Assembly (NCBI GenBank): GCA_024400755.1
Contig: JAKSMG010000008.1
Span: 1 to 64,000, forward strand
Direction: 5' to 3'
Origin: Bacteroidales bacterium
Lineage (GTDB): Bacteria; Bacteroidota; Bacteroidia; Bacteroidales; WCHB1-69
Length of the DNA: 64,000 bases
The notes under the pieces are model-generated. The model was not told where the DNA came from, ran no database searches, and was given only the letters and a program-made list of their open reading frames with translations. Below, piece by piece: positions 27,477 through 36,291 of the stretch (positions are counted from its first letter, which is position 1; each line of letters starts with the position of its first letter). The position numbers were made by a program, and so were the translations under genes.

Positions 27477-27605
27477 CCACCCCGGCCTAACGACCACCAG
27501 TGAGACCTGCGGTCTCTTTCTCCTTTTCGCTCAACAGAGCCCAAGCAAGCTTGGCTCTGTATTCGCTCATGCGTCGATTCCTTAAAGGATGGAAAATTTT
27601 ACGCC
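27477..27605. repeat. Dispersed mosaic repeat
   Basis: ccaccccggcct and ccttaaaggatggaaaatttta resemble 23524-23573. Between them are two perfect hairpins with other stems, GAGACC-tgc-GGTCTC (27502-27516) and CAGAGCC/GGCTCTG (27535-27541 with 27553-27559). Confidence 0.7.
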
Positions 27606-27633
27606 AAAGGGTGCAACACTAGGTACAAAAAAA

Positions 27634-27653
27634 GGGCGGTAAAATTACCGCCC
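27634..27653 (-). terminator. Terminator of tRNA-Lys
   Basis: A perfect stem GGGCGGT/ACCGCCC with a 6-base loop is followed on the minus strand by seven T. It lies 3 bp beyond the tRNA 3' end. Confidence 0.85.
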
Positions 27654-27656
27654 TTG

Positions 27657-27729
27657 TGTCCCCTCAGGGACTCGAACCCTGGACCCATTGATTAAGAGTC
27701 AATTGCTCTACCAACTGAGCTAAGGAGAC
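27657..27729 (-). tRNA. tRNA-Lys (anticodon CTT)
   Basis: The minus strand folds into a full cloverleaf. The acceptor stem is GTCTCCT/AGGGGAC, the D arm TAGCTCAGTTGGTAGAGCA and the anticodon loop CTCTTAA. The T arm contains GGTTCGAGTCC. The discriminator is A and CCA is not encoded. Confidence 0.95.
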
Positions 27730-27742
27730 TGATTTGGGACTG

Positions 27743-27750
27743 CAAAAATA
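27743..27750 (-). promoter_or_regulatory. -7 box for tRNA-Lys
   Basis: The minus strand reads TATTTTTG, 13 bp upstream of the tRNA 5' end. Confidence 0.65.
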
Positions 27751-27809
27751 CAAAAAAAGTGAACAAAAAACACTTTTTTCAAAATTTTTATTTTTATTGA
27801 AAAATAATG

Positions 27810-27817
27810 TACATTTG
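27810..27817 (+). promoter_or_regulatory. -7 box for the PPIase gene
   Basis: TACATTTG followed by CA lies 29 bp before the ATG at 27847. Confidence 0.6.
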
Positions 27818-27846
27818 CAGTATAAAAAACCACAATCTATATTCTA

Positions 27847-29601
27847 ATGAAAAAATTAATAATCAGCACTTTAGCATTATTTTTAGGTTTTAGTCTGAAC
27901 CCGATTTTTGCCCAGGTAAATCCCGAAAAGCCCCTCCTGACCATCGGTGACGAGAGCATTTCAAAGGAAGAATTTGTTCATACTTTTGCAAAAAACAACG
28001 ATTTATCGAAGACAACGGCCAAAGAATTGCGCGACTATTTGGACTTGTTCGTCAATTTCAAGTTGAAAGTCAAGGAAGGCAAAGCATTGCAAATAGATAC
28101 CGCTGCCGCATTCCAGGCCGAATTGACTTCCTATATCAATCAATCTGCCCAACAATACTTGACGGACAACGAGGCGACAGAACGACTCTTCAACGAATGC
28201 AAGGAACGAGCCAAAAAGCATATTCGCGCTTCGCACATCCTCGTCAACTGTGCTCCCGATGCCAGTCCCAAAGACACGCTGGCCGCTTATAAGAAAGCCT
28301 TGAAAATCAGGAAGAAAATTCTGAAGGGAATGGACTTTAACGAAGCCGCCGTCAAGTTTTCGGAAGACATTTCCGCCCGTGACTACATCAACCCGCAGAC
28401 TGGCAAAAAACAAAACGGCAACAAAGGCGATTTAAGTTATTTTACGGTTTTTCAGCTCATTTATCCTTTTGAAAGTGCCGCCTACAACACCGGTGTAGGT
28501 GAAGTTTCCCTTCCCATCCGTTCCCGCTTTGGCTACCACTTGGTTTACGTTCACGACAAAGTGCCCGCAATGAACCGCATTCGCGCTTCCCATATTTTGG
28601 TAAGCGACACCAACGCCAAATCCGGCATTATGAGTGATAATGCCAGCATTAAAGTCAACGAAATCAAGCAAAAGATTGCCGAAGGTGTTCCTTTTGCCCA
28701 ACTCGTCGTGGATTATTCTGACGACATTGCCACCAACATTCACGAAGGCCGTATGCAGCCGTTTATGCCTCACCAACGCGCCGGCAACTTTGTCACCGCC
28801 ACCATCCATTTGAAAAGAGGCGAGATTTCGGAACCCGTTCCTTCTGTGTATGGCTGGCACTTCATCAAATTGGACAGCATCGAATACACCGTCATCAACG
28901 ACAACTACGAGGCACTGCTTCGCAACAAGTTGGGTCGCGACAACCGCAGTTACATCAGCAAGGAATCCTTTATTTCAACTTTGAAAAAACAATACCATTT
29001 TGACGAAAGCGGGAAAACTCAAGGCATTGAGTTCTTGTCCCACAACATTCCGTCAGAATATTTCCAATCTAGCAATAGCGACATTACCGCATTGGCCGGC
29101 ATTGACGAACTGCCTCCTTTGGCCACGTTCGCCGACCAAAAAATCAGCGTAAAGGATTTTGCAAAATATATTACTCGTTTCCAAGGCATTAACCTCACTA
29201 CTTCCCTTTCAAAATTTTTGGAAGAGAGATATGTGAAGTTCATTGAAGAACAACTTTATAATTACGAAAAAGAACACCTCATCAGCAAATATCCCGATTT
29301 CAAAGACTTGGTCAACGAATATCACGACGGTATGATTTTATACGAAATCAACTCTCAGAAAGTTTGGATTCAGGCCATCACCGATTCCGTCGGCTTAAAA
29401 GAATATTATGAAAAGATCAAAGTCAACCACCCTGTTGACCCCAATGCCAATCCCGTGGAATACAAGAGTTTTGACCAAATTAAGGCCACTGTCATCACAG
29501 AATACCAAAATCACCTTGACGAACTCTGGCTGCAGGAATTACGCCAAAAATATGCCGTGAAGATCAATGAGGATGTTTACGAGACCATTTTGAGGAAGTG
29601 A
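27847..29601 (+). CDS. Periplasmic parvulin-type peptidyl-prolyl isomerase
   Basis: The 584-residue protein has a signal peptide (1-22, ending IFAQ), an N-terminal SurA-like helical region and two parvulin domains. Each parvulin domain begins RASHILV (about residues 118 and 245) and ends near FGYHLVYVHDK or YGWHFIKLDS. The C-terminal 230 residues are helical. It probably helps outer-membrane proteins fold in the periplasm. It is followed by a smaller SurA-like lipoprotein gene, and mutL converges from the right. Its stop codon is the first TGA of a short AAAAGTG repeat. Confidence 0.88.
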   Translation: MKKLIISTLALFLGFSLNPIFAQVNPEKPLLTIGDESISKEEFVHTFAKNNDLSKTTAKELRDYLDLFVNFKLKVKEGKALQIDTAAAFQAELTSYINQSAQQYLTDNEATERLFNECKERAKKHIRASHILVNCAPDASPKDTLAAYKKALKIRKKILKGMDFNEAAVKFSEDISARDYINPQTGKKQNGNKGDLSYFTVFQLIYPFESAAYNTGVGEVSLPIRSRFGYHLVYVHDKVPAMNRIRASHILVSDTNAKSGIMSDNASIKVNEIKQKIAEGVPFAQLVVDYSDDIATNIHEGRMQPFMPHQRAGNFVTATIHLKRGEISEPVPSVYGWHFIKLDSIEYTVINDNYEALLRNKLGRDNRSYISKESFISTLKKQYHFDESGKTQGIEFLSHNIPSEYFQSSNSDITALAGIDELPPLATFADQKISVKDFAKYITRFQGINLTTSLSKFLEERYVKFIEEQLYNYEKEHLISKYPDFKDLVNEYHDGMILYEINSQKVWIQAITDSVGLKEYYEKIKVNHPVDPNANPVEYKSFDQIKATVITEYQNHLDELWLQELRQKYAVKINEDVYETILRK

Positions 29602-29640
29602 AAAGTGAAAAGTGAAAAGTGAAAAGTGAAAAGTGGTAAG
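29595..29640. repeat. Heptanucleotide microsatellite (AAAAGTG)n at the stop codon of the PPIase gene
   Basis: About five direct units of gtgaaaa follow, with degenerate copies up to about 29650. The period is not a multiple of three. The PPIase stop TGA (29599-29601) lies at the first unit, so unit gain or loss would not change the protein, only the spacing to the next gene. Confidence 0.8.
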
Positions 29641-29670
29641 TGGAAAGTGAATTGCAAATTATAAATTGAT

Positions 29671-30528
29671 ATGCGAAAACTGATTAAATATCTTTATTTA
29701 ATACTATTTATTTTAGTGTTTCTGTTCACTTCGTGCCGACATAAGGATCCGATTGTGGCAGAAGTTTATCACGCCACGCTGTATCAATCGCAAGTCGCTG
29801 CCCAAATTCCCGATGGTTATTCAGAAGCCGACAGTATAGCCTTGGCTAAGTTGCTCATCAACGAATGGATTAGAGAACAGGTCATTCTCCACGAAGCCGA
29901 AAAGGAACTTTCCGTCAAAGAAAAGAACTTTGAAAAAGAACTTGCCGACTACAAAAACTCCTTGATGATTAATGCTTTTTATAACCACATAGCGCAAGAC
30001 AGTTCCATTTTTGAAATCTCGGACGACGAATTGCAGGCATTCCTCCACAAATACGAAAGCCGCTACACTGTGAATCGAGAAATTATCAAAATCAACTACG
30101 TCAAAACCAGCAAGCACTCGAAGATTATCAATCCTCTCAAGGAATTACTTTTCGATGATGAACGGAGACAAAGCGAAAAAAACCTCATTGAAAACCTTTG
30201 TGCCGACTCCATTGAATACTTTCTGGAAGACAACACCTGGCTTTATCTGGACGACATTCAGAATGAGTTTCCCATAGAAATCAAAAACAAGGAATCCATT
30301 CTGTCTCAAAATAAATTCATTGAAACCGAAGACAACGATTATCACTATCTGATTGTCTTCTTGGACTATAAGTCACAGCGAACGCTCAACGAAACGGAAG
30401 ACGAGATTTCCGCTGCCCGTATGATGCTGACACAGCAGAAAAAGCAGGCCTACATCAACCAAAAAATTGAGGAACTCTACGAAAAAGCCTTCAATTCCGG
30501 TAAAATCGCACTTCCCAACGGTCGGTAA
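29671..30528 (+). CDS. SurA-like lipoprotein without parvulin domain
   Basis: The 285-residue protein has a lipoprotein signal peptide with Cys in LFTSCRHKD near residue 22. It has a SurA-type N-terminal chaperone region (about 25-140: VAEVYHATLYQSQV, LINEWIREQVILHEAEKEL). The C-terminal QQKKQAYINQKIEELYEKA helix resembles the end of SurA chaperones. No parvulin HILV or GYH motifs were seen. It probably works in outer-membrane protein biogenesis with the upstream PPIase, 69 bp away. Function is inferred from fold pattern and context. Confidence 0.72.
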   Translation: MRKLIKYLYLILFILVFLFTSCRHKDPIVAEVYHATLYQSQVAAQIPDGYSEADSIALAKLLINEWIREQVILHEAEKELSVKEKNFEKELADYKNSLMINAFYNHIAQDSSIFEISDDELQAFLHKYESRYTVNREIIKINYVKTSKHSKIINPLKELLFDDERRQSEKNLIENLCADSIEYFLEDNTWLYLDDIQNEFPIEIKNKESILSQNKFIETEDNDYHYLIVFLDYKSQRTLNETEDEISAARMMLTQQKKQAYINQKIEELYEKAFNSGKIALPNGR

Positions 30529-30531
30529 TTT

Positions 30532-32394
30532 CTACTTTTCAAACCACGATGCCAATTCGGCCAATCCAATCTGACGAATGATTTTGCGACCGCTCGGACT
30601 GACTTGATTCACTTGGCAATCAAACAGTTGTTTCAAAAAATCAATAATTTCACATTCTTCGCTCATCGCTTTATAGGCGGTACATTTTTGTCGAGCCATA
30701 CTCAAAGCCAAATTCTGTTCCTTTTCGTAACGATGATTTAGGACATTGGCTTTATAGGCGTCCAAGAAATTGTCGATGACGGTCTGCACATCCTCACCGT
30801 CTTCCGCATTGGGAGTACCATTGACGGCAAAATGAGTGGCGTCGATACTCTCCAGCTCGTAGCCCAACTTCTGCAATTCCGGTTTCAAATCCTTCAGCAC
30901 TTCGGCCTTGGCAGGTGTAAGCTCAATGGTTTCGGGAAACAGCGACTGCTGCACGGCAATTGGCTGATTTTGAATTGCGGAAAGAAACTTTTCGTATAAA
31001 ATTCGTTCACGGGCATTGGCAATATGAATCACATACAAGGTTCCGGACATATCGGTTACGATATACTGTTGCTGAACCATCAAGCACTTAACATCTGCCA
31101 ATGGGGTTTCCTCTTCCGTCTCAGAATGAAGCACTTCCAAATCCAAGGAAAGGTTTTCCGATGGTGCCGCATCCACCGTTTCCGTCTTCATCGAAGCCAA
31201 AAAATCGCTCCAACCGGAAGTGTCGAAAGCCGCATTGCGGGGCATTGTCGGCTTGACGGAAGAACTACGCGTTCCGGACGAAGAAACATTAAAAGGATTG
31301 AAATCCGGATTATGGGTAACCACGGGCTGCTTCAGTGTCAAATTATCAGGAACATTCGACACATCCATTCCCGGTTCGTAATCGAAATCCAGACGCGGGG
31401 TCAACGACATTTGGCCCAACGACTTCTTCACCGTAGAATTGAGGAAACCGAAAACGAGACGCTCATCCTGCAACTTCACATCAACCTTCGTTGGACTGAT
31501 ATTGATATCTATCGTAGCCGGATCGACTTCGAGGTAAATAAAGTAAGCGGGTTTATAACCATCGGGGATTAATTCGGAATAGGCCGTTTCAACCGCGTAA
31601 TTGAGCAAAGGATGGCGCACATAACGGTGATTGACGAACATATACTGCTCACTTTTTTTCTTTTTTGCATTTTCGGGTTTGGCAATAAAGCCAGAAATAT
31701 TGATAAAGTCGGTACTTTGTTCCACAGGATAAAGTTTGTCCTGAAAATGTGTACCGAAAACATTGACAATCCGTTTTTTCAGATTGGTGGGTTGCAGCTG
31801 GATAACCAATTTCCCATTATGATAAAGTGAGAAGGCCAAGTCGGGATGGGACAGCACCACCCGATTGAATTCCTCTTCGATATTGGAAAATTCCACCGAA
31901 TCGGACTTGAGGAAATTTCGGCGGGCAGGCACGTTGAAAAACAGGTTTTTCACTGCGATAGACGTACCGTCGGGCGTAGCCGTAAGTGAATGTTCCTTAA
32001 TTTCGGAGCCCTCTATCAGCACCAACGTGCCGGTGGTGTCCTCAGCCATCTTGGTACGCAGTTCCACGTGGGCGATGGCAGCAATAGAAGCCAGTGCCTC
32101 ACCACGGAATCCCTTGGTGGAAAGTCGGAAAAGGTCATCAGCGGTTTTGAGTTTGGAAGTGGCGTGACGTTCGAAGCAGAGGCGTGCGTCCTTGAAACTC
32201 ATTCCCTTACCGTTATCCACCACCTGAATCAGGGTGCGGCCAGCGTCTTTCACTATCAGTTGAATGTCGGAAGCCCCGGCGTCAACCGCGTTTTCAAGCA
32301 GTTCCTTCACCACGGAGGCAGGACGTTGAATGACCTCGCCCGCGGCAATTTGATTAGCCACCGCATCAGAAAGAAGATTAATAATATCAGCCAT
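30532..32394 (-). CDS. mutL: DNA mismatch repair protein MutL
   Basis: The 620-residue protein has the GHKL ATPase motifs ENAVDAGAS, DNGKGM and GFRGEALASI in the N-terminal half, followed by the MutL transducer domain. The C-terminal dimerization domain begins near residue 425. Where endonuclease-type MutLs have DQHA(x)2E, this protein reads IHIANARERILYE, so the leading Asp is absent. The C-terminal SPSGRK also differs from the usual metal-site motif. It may act only as a matchmaker. The ATG at 32394 overlaps the stop of the upstream 87-residue gene (TAATG), which indicates translational coupling. Confidence 0.93.
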   Translation of the reverse strand: MADIINLLSDAVANQIAAGEVIQRPASVVKELLENAVDAGASDIQLIVKDAGRTLIQVVDNGKGMSFKDARLCFERHATSKLKTADDLFRLSTKGFRGEALASIAAIAHVELRTKMAEDTTGTLVLIEGSEIKEHSLTATPDGTSIAVKNLFFNVPARRNFLKSDSVEFSNIEEEFNRVVLSHPDLAFSLYHNGKLVIQLQPTNLKKRIVNVFGTHFQDKLYPVEQSTDFINISGFIAKPENAKKKKSEQYMFVNHRYVRHPLLNYAVETAYSELIPDGYKPAYFIYLEVDPATIDINISPTKVDVKLQDERLVFGFLNSTVKKSLGQMSLTPRLDFDYEPGMDVSNVPDNLTLKQPVVTHNPDFNPFNVSSSGTRSSSVKPTMPRNAAFDTSGWSDFLASMKTETVDAAPSENLSLDLEVLHSETEEETPLADVKCLMVQQQYIVTDMSGTLYVIHIANARERILYEKFLSAIQNQPIAVQQSLFPETIELTPAKAEVLKDLKPELQKLGYELESIDATHFAVNGTPNAEDGEDVQTVIDNFLDAYKANVLNHRYEKEQNLALSMARQKCTAYKAMSEECEIIDFLKQLFDCQVNQVSPSGRKIIRQIGLAELASWFEK

Positions 32395-32657
32395 TATTTT
32401 TCAAAAAATTTCAAAAAGAAAAACACCAACACAAAAACAATGAAAGCCAGCCAAATCACGGTTTTCAAGGGAAATTTATTCCGGTCTTGACGGGACATTC
32501 TATGGGAAGACCAACTTCGATGGAGACGATCCGCGAATTTATCGGGATCAAAATCTTCCCCATCTTTACCAACAGGTTTATCCTCTTCGGCCTGATAAAA
32601 ACGTCGTTTATAGTGGAATTCCCTTTTTTCAGGTCGTTCAAACATATTAAAAGCCAT
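32394..32657 (-). CDS. Small single-pass membrane protein coupled to mutL
   Basis: The 87-residue protein has a charged N-terminal region and one membrane helix near the C-terminus (TVIWLAFIVFVLVFFFL), so it is probably tail-anchored. It is not a family I recognise. Its stop overlaps the mutL start by one base, and the -7 box at 32683-32690 makes it the first gene of the unit. A start at 32645 is also possible. Confidence 0.75.
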   Translation of the reverse strand: MAFNMFERPEKREFHYKRRFYQAEEDKPVGKDGEDFDPDKFADRLHRSWSSHRMSRQDRNKFPLKTVIWLAFIVFVLVFFFLKFFEK

Positions 32658-32682
32658 AATCTTCTTTTTTTAGTTTAAAATG

Positions 32683-32690
32683 CAAAGATA
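32683..32690 (-). promoter_or_regulatory. -7 box for the mutL unit
   Basis: The minus strand reads TATCTTTG followed by CA, 26 bp upstream of the ATG at 32657. Confidence 0.65.
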
Positions 32691-32972
32691 CAAAAAACTA
32701 TTCATACCGCAATTGTCAAGATTTTTATCGCCACATTTCTCTGATTTTTTCCTTTAATTCATTAGACGATTTGTTTAAACCACTAAATATGAAAATCCAA
32801 CAGGACCTTCAAAAAACTTCCAAATTTCGGAGCAATAAAAATTTCGGCAAAAACCACCACGATCAAAAAGTGAACATTTTTGTGCGAAAAGTCATCAAAA
32901 AAGTATCAAAAGTTCATTTATAACATCTTGAATAATAATTGATTAGCTATTGCATTTTTGCGACGTACGCAG
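32691..32972. other. Intergenic stretch between divergent promoters without recognised content
   Basis: AT-rich DNA between the mutL-unit promoter and the Rpn promoter. No gene, RNA or repeat was seen. Confidence 0.5.
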
Positions 32973-32980
32973 TATCTTTG
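32973..32980 (+). promoter_or_regulatory. -7 box for the Rpn gene at 33009
   Basis: TATCTTTG lies 28 bp before the ATG. Confidence 0.65.
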
Positions 32981-33008
32981 CCTTCCTAATTCTTAAAATC
33001 AACCTACT

Positions 33009-33956
33009 ATGACGACAGAAAAAGAAAGCAAACCGACTCTTGCAACTACCGAACATTCTTCGGGACAACTTGGCAACGGCATTTTCCAGTTGCTGACATC
33101 AGACTTTACCTTCAAGAAGGTATTCGGGATGGACAACCCCGGGAATTTCCTCCTCGACTTCCTGAACTGCGCCCTGGGAGCATACGTCGGCATTATTACC
33201 GAAATACAGTACCTGCCTACGGAATTGATGGGGATTGTCCCCGCACAACGCGGCGTGGTATTCGACATCTATTGTAGGAACCAGAACGACGACCGCTTCC
33301 TCATAGAAATGCAACGTGCGCCGCAACAGGATTTTGTCGAGAGGACCTTCCTCAACATGAGCAGGGCCATCAGTAATGCCAGCCGAAAGGGCAGCAACCA
33401 CAAAATCAAGGCATTCTACTCGTTGAACATCCTGGATTTCAAACTGTCTGCATTCAATAATGACACAAAGGTGTTTCATGCCTGCTTCGTAAAAAACGAG
33501 GATAATGAAATTTTATCTCCGAAGGTGGCGTTTTTTTACATTAATTTGTGTAATTTTGCAAACTGGCAGTCCGGCTTATCCGAAAGGTTTAGGAACTGGC
33601 TCTTTATGTTTACGAATATGCACAAGCTCACCGAAGAGGATTACAAAAGGCAGGAATCCTATTTCAAGAAACTGCTGGACGACTGCCGTATCAACAACCT
33701 AACAGAAGTGGAAATGAGAGAGTACGAAAAAAGCATTACGGAAAGCGAGGCGGTGAAGGCCTCCCTGAAATACGTGGAAGAACTCGCCTACCAAAGAGGA
33801 ATCGCCGAAGGAGAGGCTAAAGGAGAAGCAAAAGGAGAGGCAAAAGGTGAAGCAAATGCTAAATTTGCCATAGCCAAAAGTATGCTTCAAAAAGGTATTG
33901 ATTTAGATATTGTCATTTCTATTACCGGACTAACTGCCGAGCAACTTGGCATTTAA
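33009..33956 (+). CDS. Rpn/PD-(D/E)XK nuclease family protein, diverged member
   Basis: The 315-residue protein has the family layout: DFTFKKVFGMD, Asp in VVFDIYCRN, Glu-x-Gln in FLIEMQRAP. A helical middle follows, then a tail of four GEAK-like units (12-bp DNA repeats at about 33810-33860) and an ISITGLTAEQLG ending. It is only distantly like copies A and B in the nuclease part, but its tail closely matches the truncated locus at 16676. That mosaic relation suggests exchange of tails. It has an N-terminal extension of about 25 residues. Nuclease activity is likely because the catalytic residues are present. Confidence 0.87.
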   Translation: MTTEKESKPTLATTEHSSGQLGNGIFQLLTSDFTFKKVFGMDNPGNFLLDFLNCALGAYVGIITEIQYLPTELMGIVPAQRGVVFDIYCRNQNDDRFLIEMQRAPQQDFVERTFLNMSRAISNASRKGSNHKIKAFYSLNILDFKLSAFNNDTKVFHACFVKNEDNEILSPKVAFFYINLCNFANWQSGLSERFRNWLFMFTNMHKLTEEDYKRQESYFKKLLDDCRINNLTEVEMREYEKSITESEAVKASLKYVEELAYQRGIAEGEAKGEAKGEAKGEANAKFAIAKSMLQKGIDLDIVISITGLTAEQLGI

Positions 33957-34008
33957 GAATTCTAATTGCCTAAATTTCTGTCGTAGTCGGTCTTTTTGGA
34001 AAAAGCAG

Positions 34009-34016
34009 TATTTTTG
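34009..34016 (+). promoter_or_regulatory. -7 box for the HAD phosphatase gene
   Basis: TATTTTTG followed by CAGC lies 18 bp before the ATG at 34035. Confidence 0.6.
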
Positions 34017-34034
34017 CAGCATAAATTTCAGGTT

Positions 34035-34652
34035 ATGCTAAAAAACATCATCTTTGACTTGGGAGGCGTCATCTACGACATCCGCTATGAAAATATTGCC
34101 GAAGCTTTCGTTAAAATGGGAGCCGGCAACCTTGTTTCACTCTATTCCAAAAGTCAGCAAAGCAATTTCATCGATCTATTTGAAGAAGGTCGTATTACCT
34201 CTTCGGCATTTTGCGAGGAAATACGCCGCTTATCAGCCGTTTCACTCACCGATGCCCAAATTACCGAGGCCTGGAATGCCATTTTGATTGACGTTCCCCG
34301 CGAACGCGTTGACTTTCTCCTAAAACTGAAAGAAAAATACAACCTGTATTTGTTCAGCAACACCAACGCCATCAATTACGACTGTTTTGTCCCGTATCTG
34401 CGGGCGAAATTCGGTTTTGACTTCTTCCCCACCCTTTTTAAGGCAGCCTATTTTTCGCATATCCTTCAAATTCGCAAACCCAAACCCGAAGGCTTCCAAC
34501 GCATCATCGAGGAGCAGAGGCTCAATCCCTCCGAAACGCTGTTCATTGACGACTCGCCACAGCACATTGCCGGAGCGAGCCAATGTGGACTCCGCACCCA
34601 TCATTTGCGCAATGATGAAAAAATAGAAAATTTGTGCTACAAAACATTGTAG
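34035..34652 (+). CDS. HAD-superfamily (subclass IA) phosphatase
   Basis: The 205-residue protein carries the four HAD motifs in order: IFDLGGVIYD (nucleophile Asp), LFSNTNAIN, the Lys of IRKPKPEGF, and FIDDSPQHI. A helical cap lies between the first two. The substrate is not evident; relatives act on sugar phosphates, phosphoglycolate or FMN. The ATG at 34035 is preferred to a TTG at 33996 because the -7 box lies between them. It stands alone before the tig operon. Confidence 0.87.
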   Translation: MLKNIIFDLGGVIYDIRYENIAEAFVKMGAGNLVSLYSKSQQSNFIDLFEEGRITSSAFCEEIRRLSAVSLTDAQITEAWNAILIDVPRERVDFLLKLKEKYNLYLFSNTNAINYDCFVPYLRAKFGFDFFPTLFKAAYFSHILQIRKPKPEGFQRIIEEQRLNPSETLFIDDSPQHIAGASQCGLRTHHLRNDEKIENLCYKTL

Positions 34653-34760
34653 CCGACAAACACAAAAAACTGACATTAAGCAAAATCGCAAAGATAAAAC
34701 GCCGTTATTTACCTGTTTCAAGAAATAAAAAAAGAACTTTCTTGGAATTAAAAAAAATCG

Positions 34761-34768
34761 TATCTTTG
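34761..34768 (+). promoter_or_regulatory. -7 box for the tig-clpP-clpX operon
   Basis: TATCTTTG followed by CA lies 47 bp before the tig ATG. Confidence 0.65.
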
Positions 34769-34815
34769 CACCCCAATTTTAATAAGGTAAAATAACATAT
34801 AAAAAAATTATAATA

Positions 34816-36288
34816 ATGAACATTAAAAACGAAAAAGCGAACGGAGAAGTTCAAGAATTGACGATTGAAATCAGTAGAGAAGATTATGCAGAAAAAGTTG
34901 AAAGCGCTTTGAAAAAACAGCGTCGTACAGCCCAAGTTCCCGGTTTTAGAGCCGGCAACGCACCTATGGCGATGATTAAAAAAATGTACGAAAAAAGCAT
35001 CATTTACGATGAAGTCAACAAAATGATGGAAGAAGCCATTTACGGCTATATGCGCGACAACAACCTGGACATTATGCTTGAACCACTGCCAGTCGTGGAA
35101 AAATCAAAAGTTGATTTTGAAAACGCGGATAATTTCGTTTTCGTTTATGAATATGCCCTCCAACCCAAATTCGAACTTGACTTCAACAAACAAGTCACTC
35201 GTTTCAAAATCGTGGCATCCCAAGAAGAAAAAGACAACCTCATCGACCAAATGCAACGCAGATATGGCGAATACACTTCCCCCGAAACCATTGGCGACGA
35301 CGATTTCATTTCTGTAAAGATTGATGATAAGGACTGCTTCTTCTACAGCAAGTCCCTCAACAAGAACGGCAAGAAAGAATTCATCGGCAAGAAAGTCGGA
35401 GACGTTCGCCACGTGGCCCTAAGAAAAATCTTCGAAAACGAAGAAGAAGTTCGCAAAGTGCTGAAAATCACCGATCACGAATTGGAAGAAGGCAATCAAT
35501 ACGAATATGACGTTAAGATTGAAAACATCGGTCGTATCACCCCTGCCGAATTGAACGAGGAATTCTTCAAGAAAGCATATCCTGATGGTTCTGTAACCAC
35601 TAAGGAACAATTGGAAAAAGTTGCTGCCGAACAAATTGAAAAACAATGGGCCGACTATACCAACCGTCAATTTATGAACGACGCCATCGGTATTCTTCTT
35701 GAAAACACCACAATTGAATTACCTGACGATTTCATCAAGCGTTATATTTTGACCACGCAAAAGGAAATGACCCAGGAACAATTGAATGAAAAATATGAAG
35801 AATATCAAAAGTCATTCAAATGGCAATTGATTGAAAATAAAATCGTCAAGGACAACAACATCAGTGTCAACCAAGACGATGTAAAGAATTATGTCCGCAA
35901 CTTCTTTATGGCCAATTATTTCGCCAACTTCAAAGAAGAAGACATCAAAGACAGATTGGACAGCTTGGTCAACGACGCCTTGAAGAGAAAAGAAGATGTC
36001 AAGAACATTTACGACCAACTTTACGACAGCAAGATCCAAGAAGTTTTCAGCAAGAACTTCATCACGGTTGAAAAGAGCGGAAGCTATGACGATTTCGTTG
36101 CCGACGTAGAAAAGAAGGCAGATAAGGCCAAACCTGCCGCCAAAAAGAAAACCACTGCCAAGAAGGCAGAAACCGAAGGCGAAGAAAAACCCAAAAGAAC
36201 CTGCCGTACCAAGAAGACTGAAGCCGAAGGTGAAGAAAAACCCAAAGCCAAGACGACCAGAGCTAAATCAAGCAAAAAAGCCGAATAA
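34816..36288 (+). CDS. tig: Trigger factor with an unusual Lys/Ala/Glu-rich C-terminal tail
   Basis: The 490-residue ribosome-associated chaperone has the N-terminal ribosome-binding region with PGFRAGNAPM at about residues 41-50. A central region corresponds to the PPIase-like domain, and a long helical C-terminal chaperone domain follows. The last 60 or so residues are low-complexity, with KKTTAKKAE- and EGEEKPK-type units that repeat (TEGEEKPK, AEGEEKPK). This resembles the tail of histone H1-like proteins. It is the first gene of tig-clpP-clpX, a common bacterial arrangement, and the gap to clpP is 3 bp. Confidence 0.92.
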   Translation: MNIKNEKANGEVQELTIEISREDYAEKVESALKKQRRTAQVPGFRAGNAPMAMIKKMYEKSIIYDEVNKMMEEAIYGYMRDNNLDIMLEPLPVVEKSKVDFENADNFVFVYEYALQPKFELDFNKQVTRFKIVASQEEKDNLIDQMQRRYGEYTSPETIGDDDFISVKIDDKDCFFYSKSLNKNGKKEFIGKKVGDVRHVALRKIFENEEEVRKVLKITDHELEEGNQYEYDVKIENIGRITPAELNEEFFKKAYPDGSVTTKEQLEKVAAEQIEKQWADYTNRQFMNDAIGILLENTTIELPDDFIKRYILTTQKEMTQEQLNEKYEEYQKSFKWQLIENKIVKDNNISVNQDDVKNYVRNFFMANYFANFKEEDIKDRLDSLVNDALKRKEDVKNIYDQLYDSKIQEVFSKNFITVEKSGSYDDFVADVEKKADKAKPAAKKKTTAKKAETEGEEKPKRTCRTKKTEAEGEEKPKAKTTRAKSSKKAE

Positions 36289-36291
36289 GTT

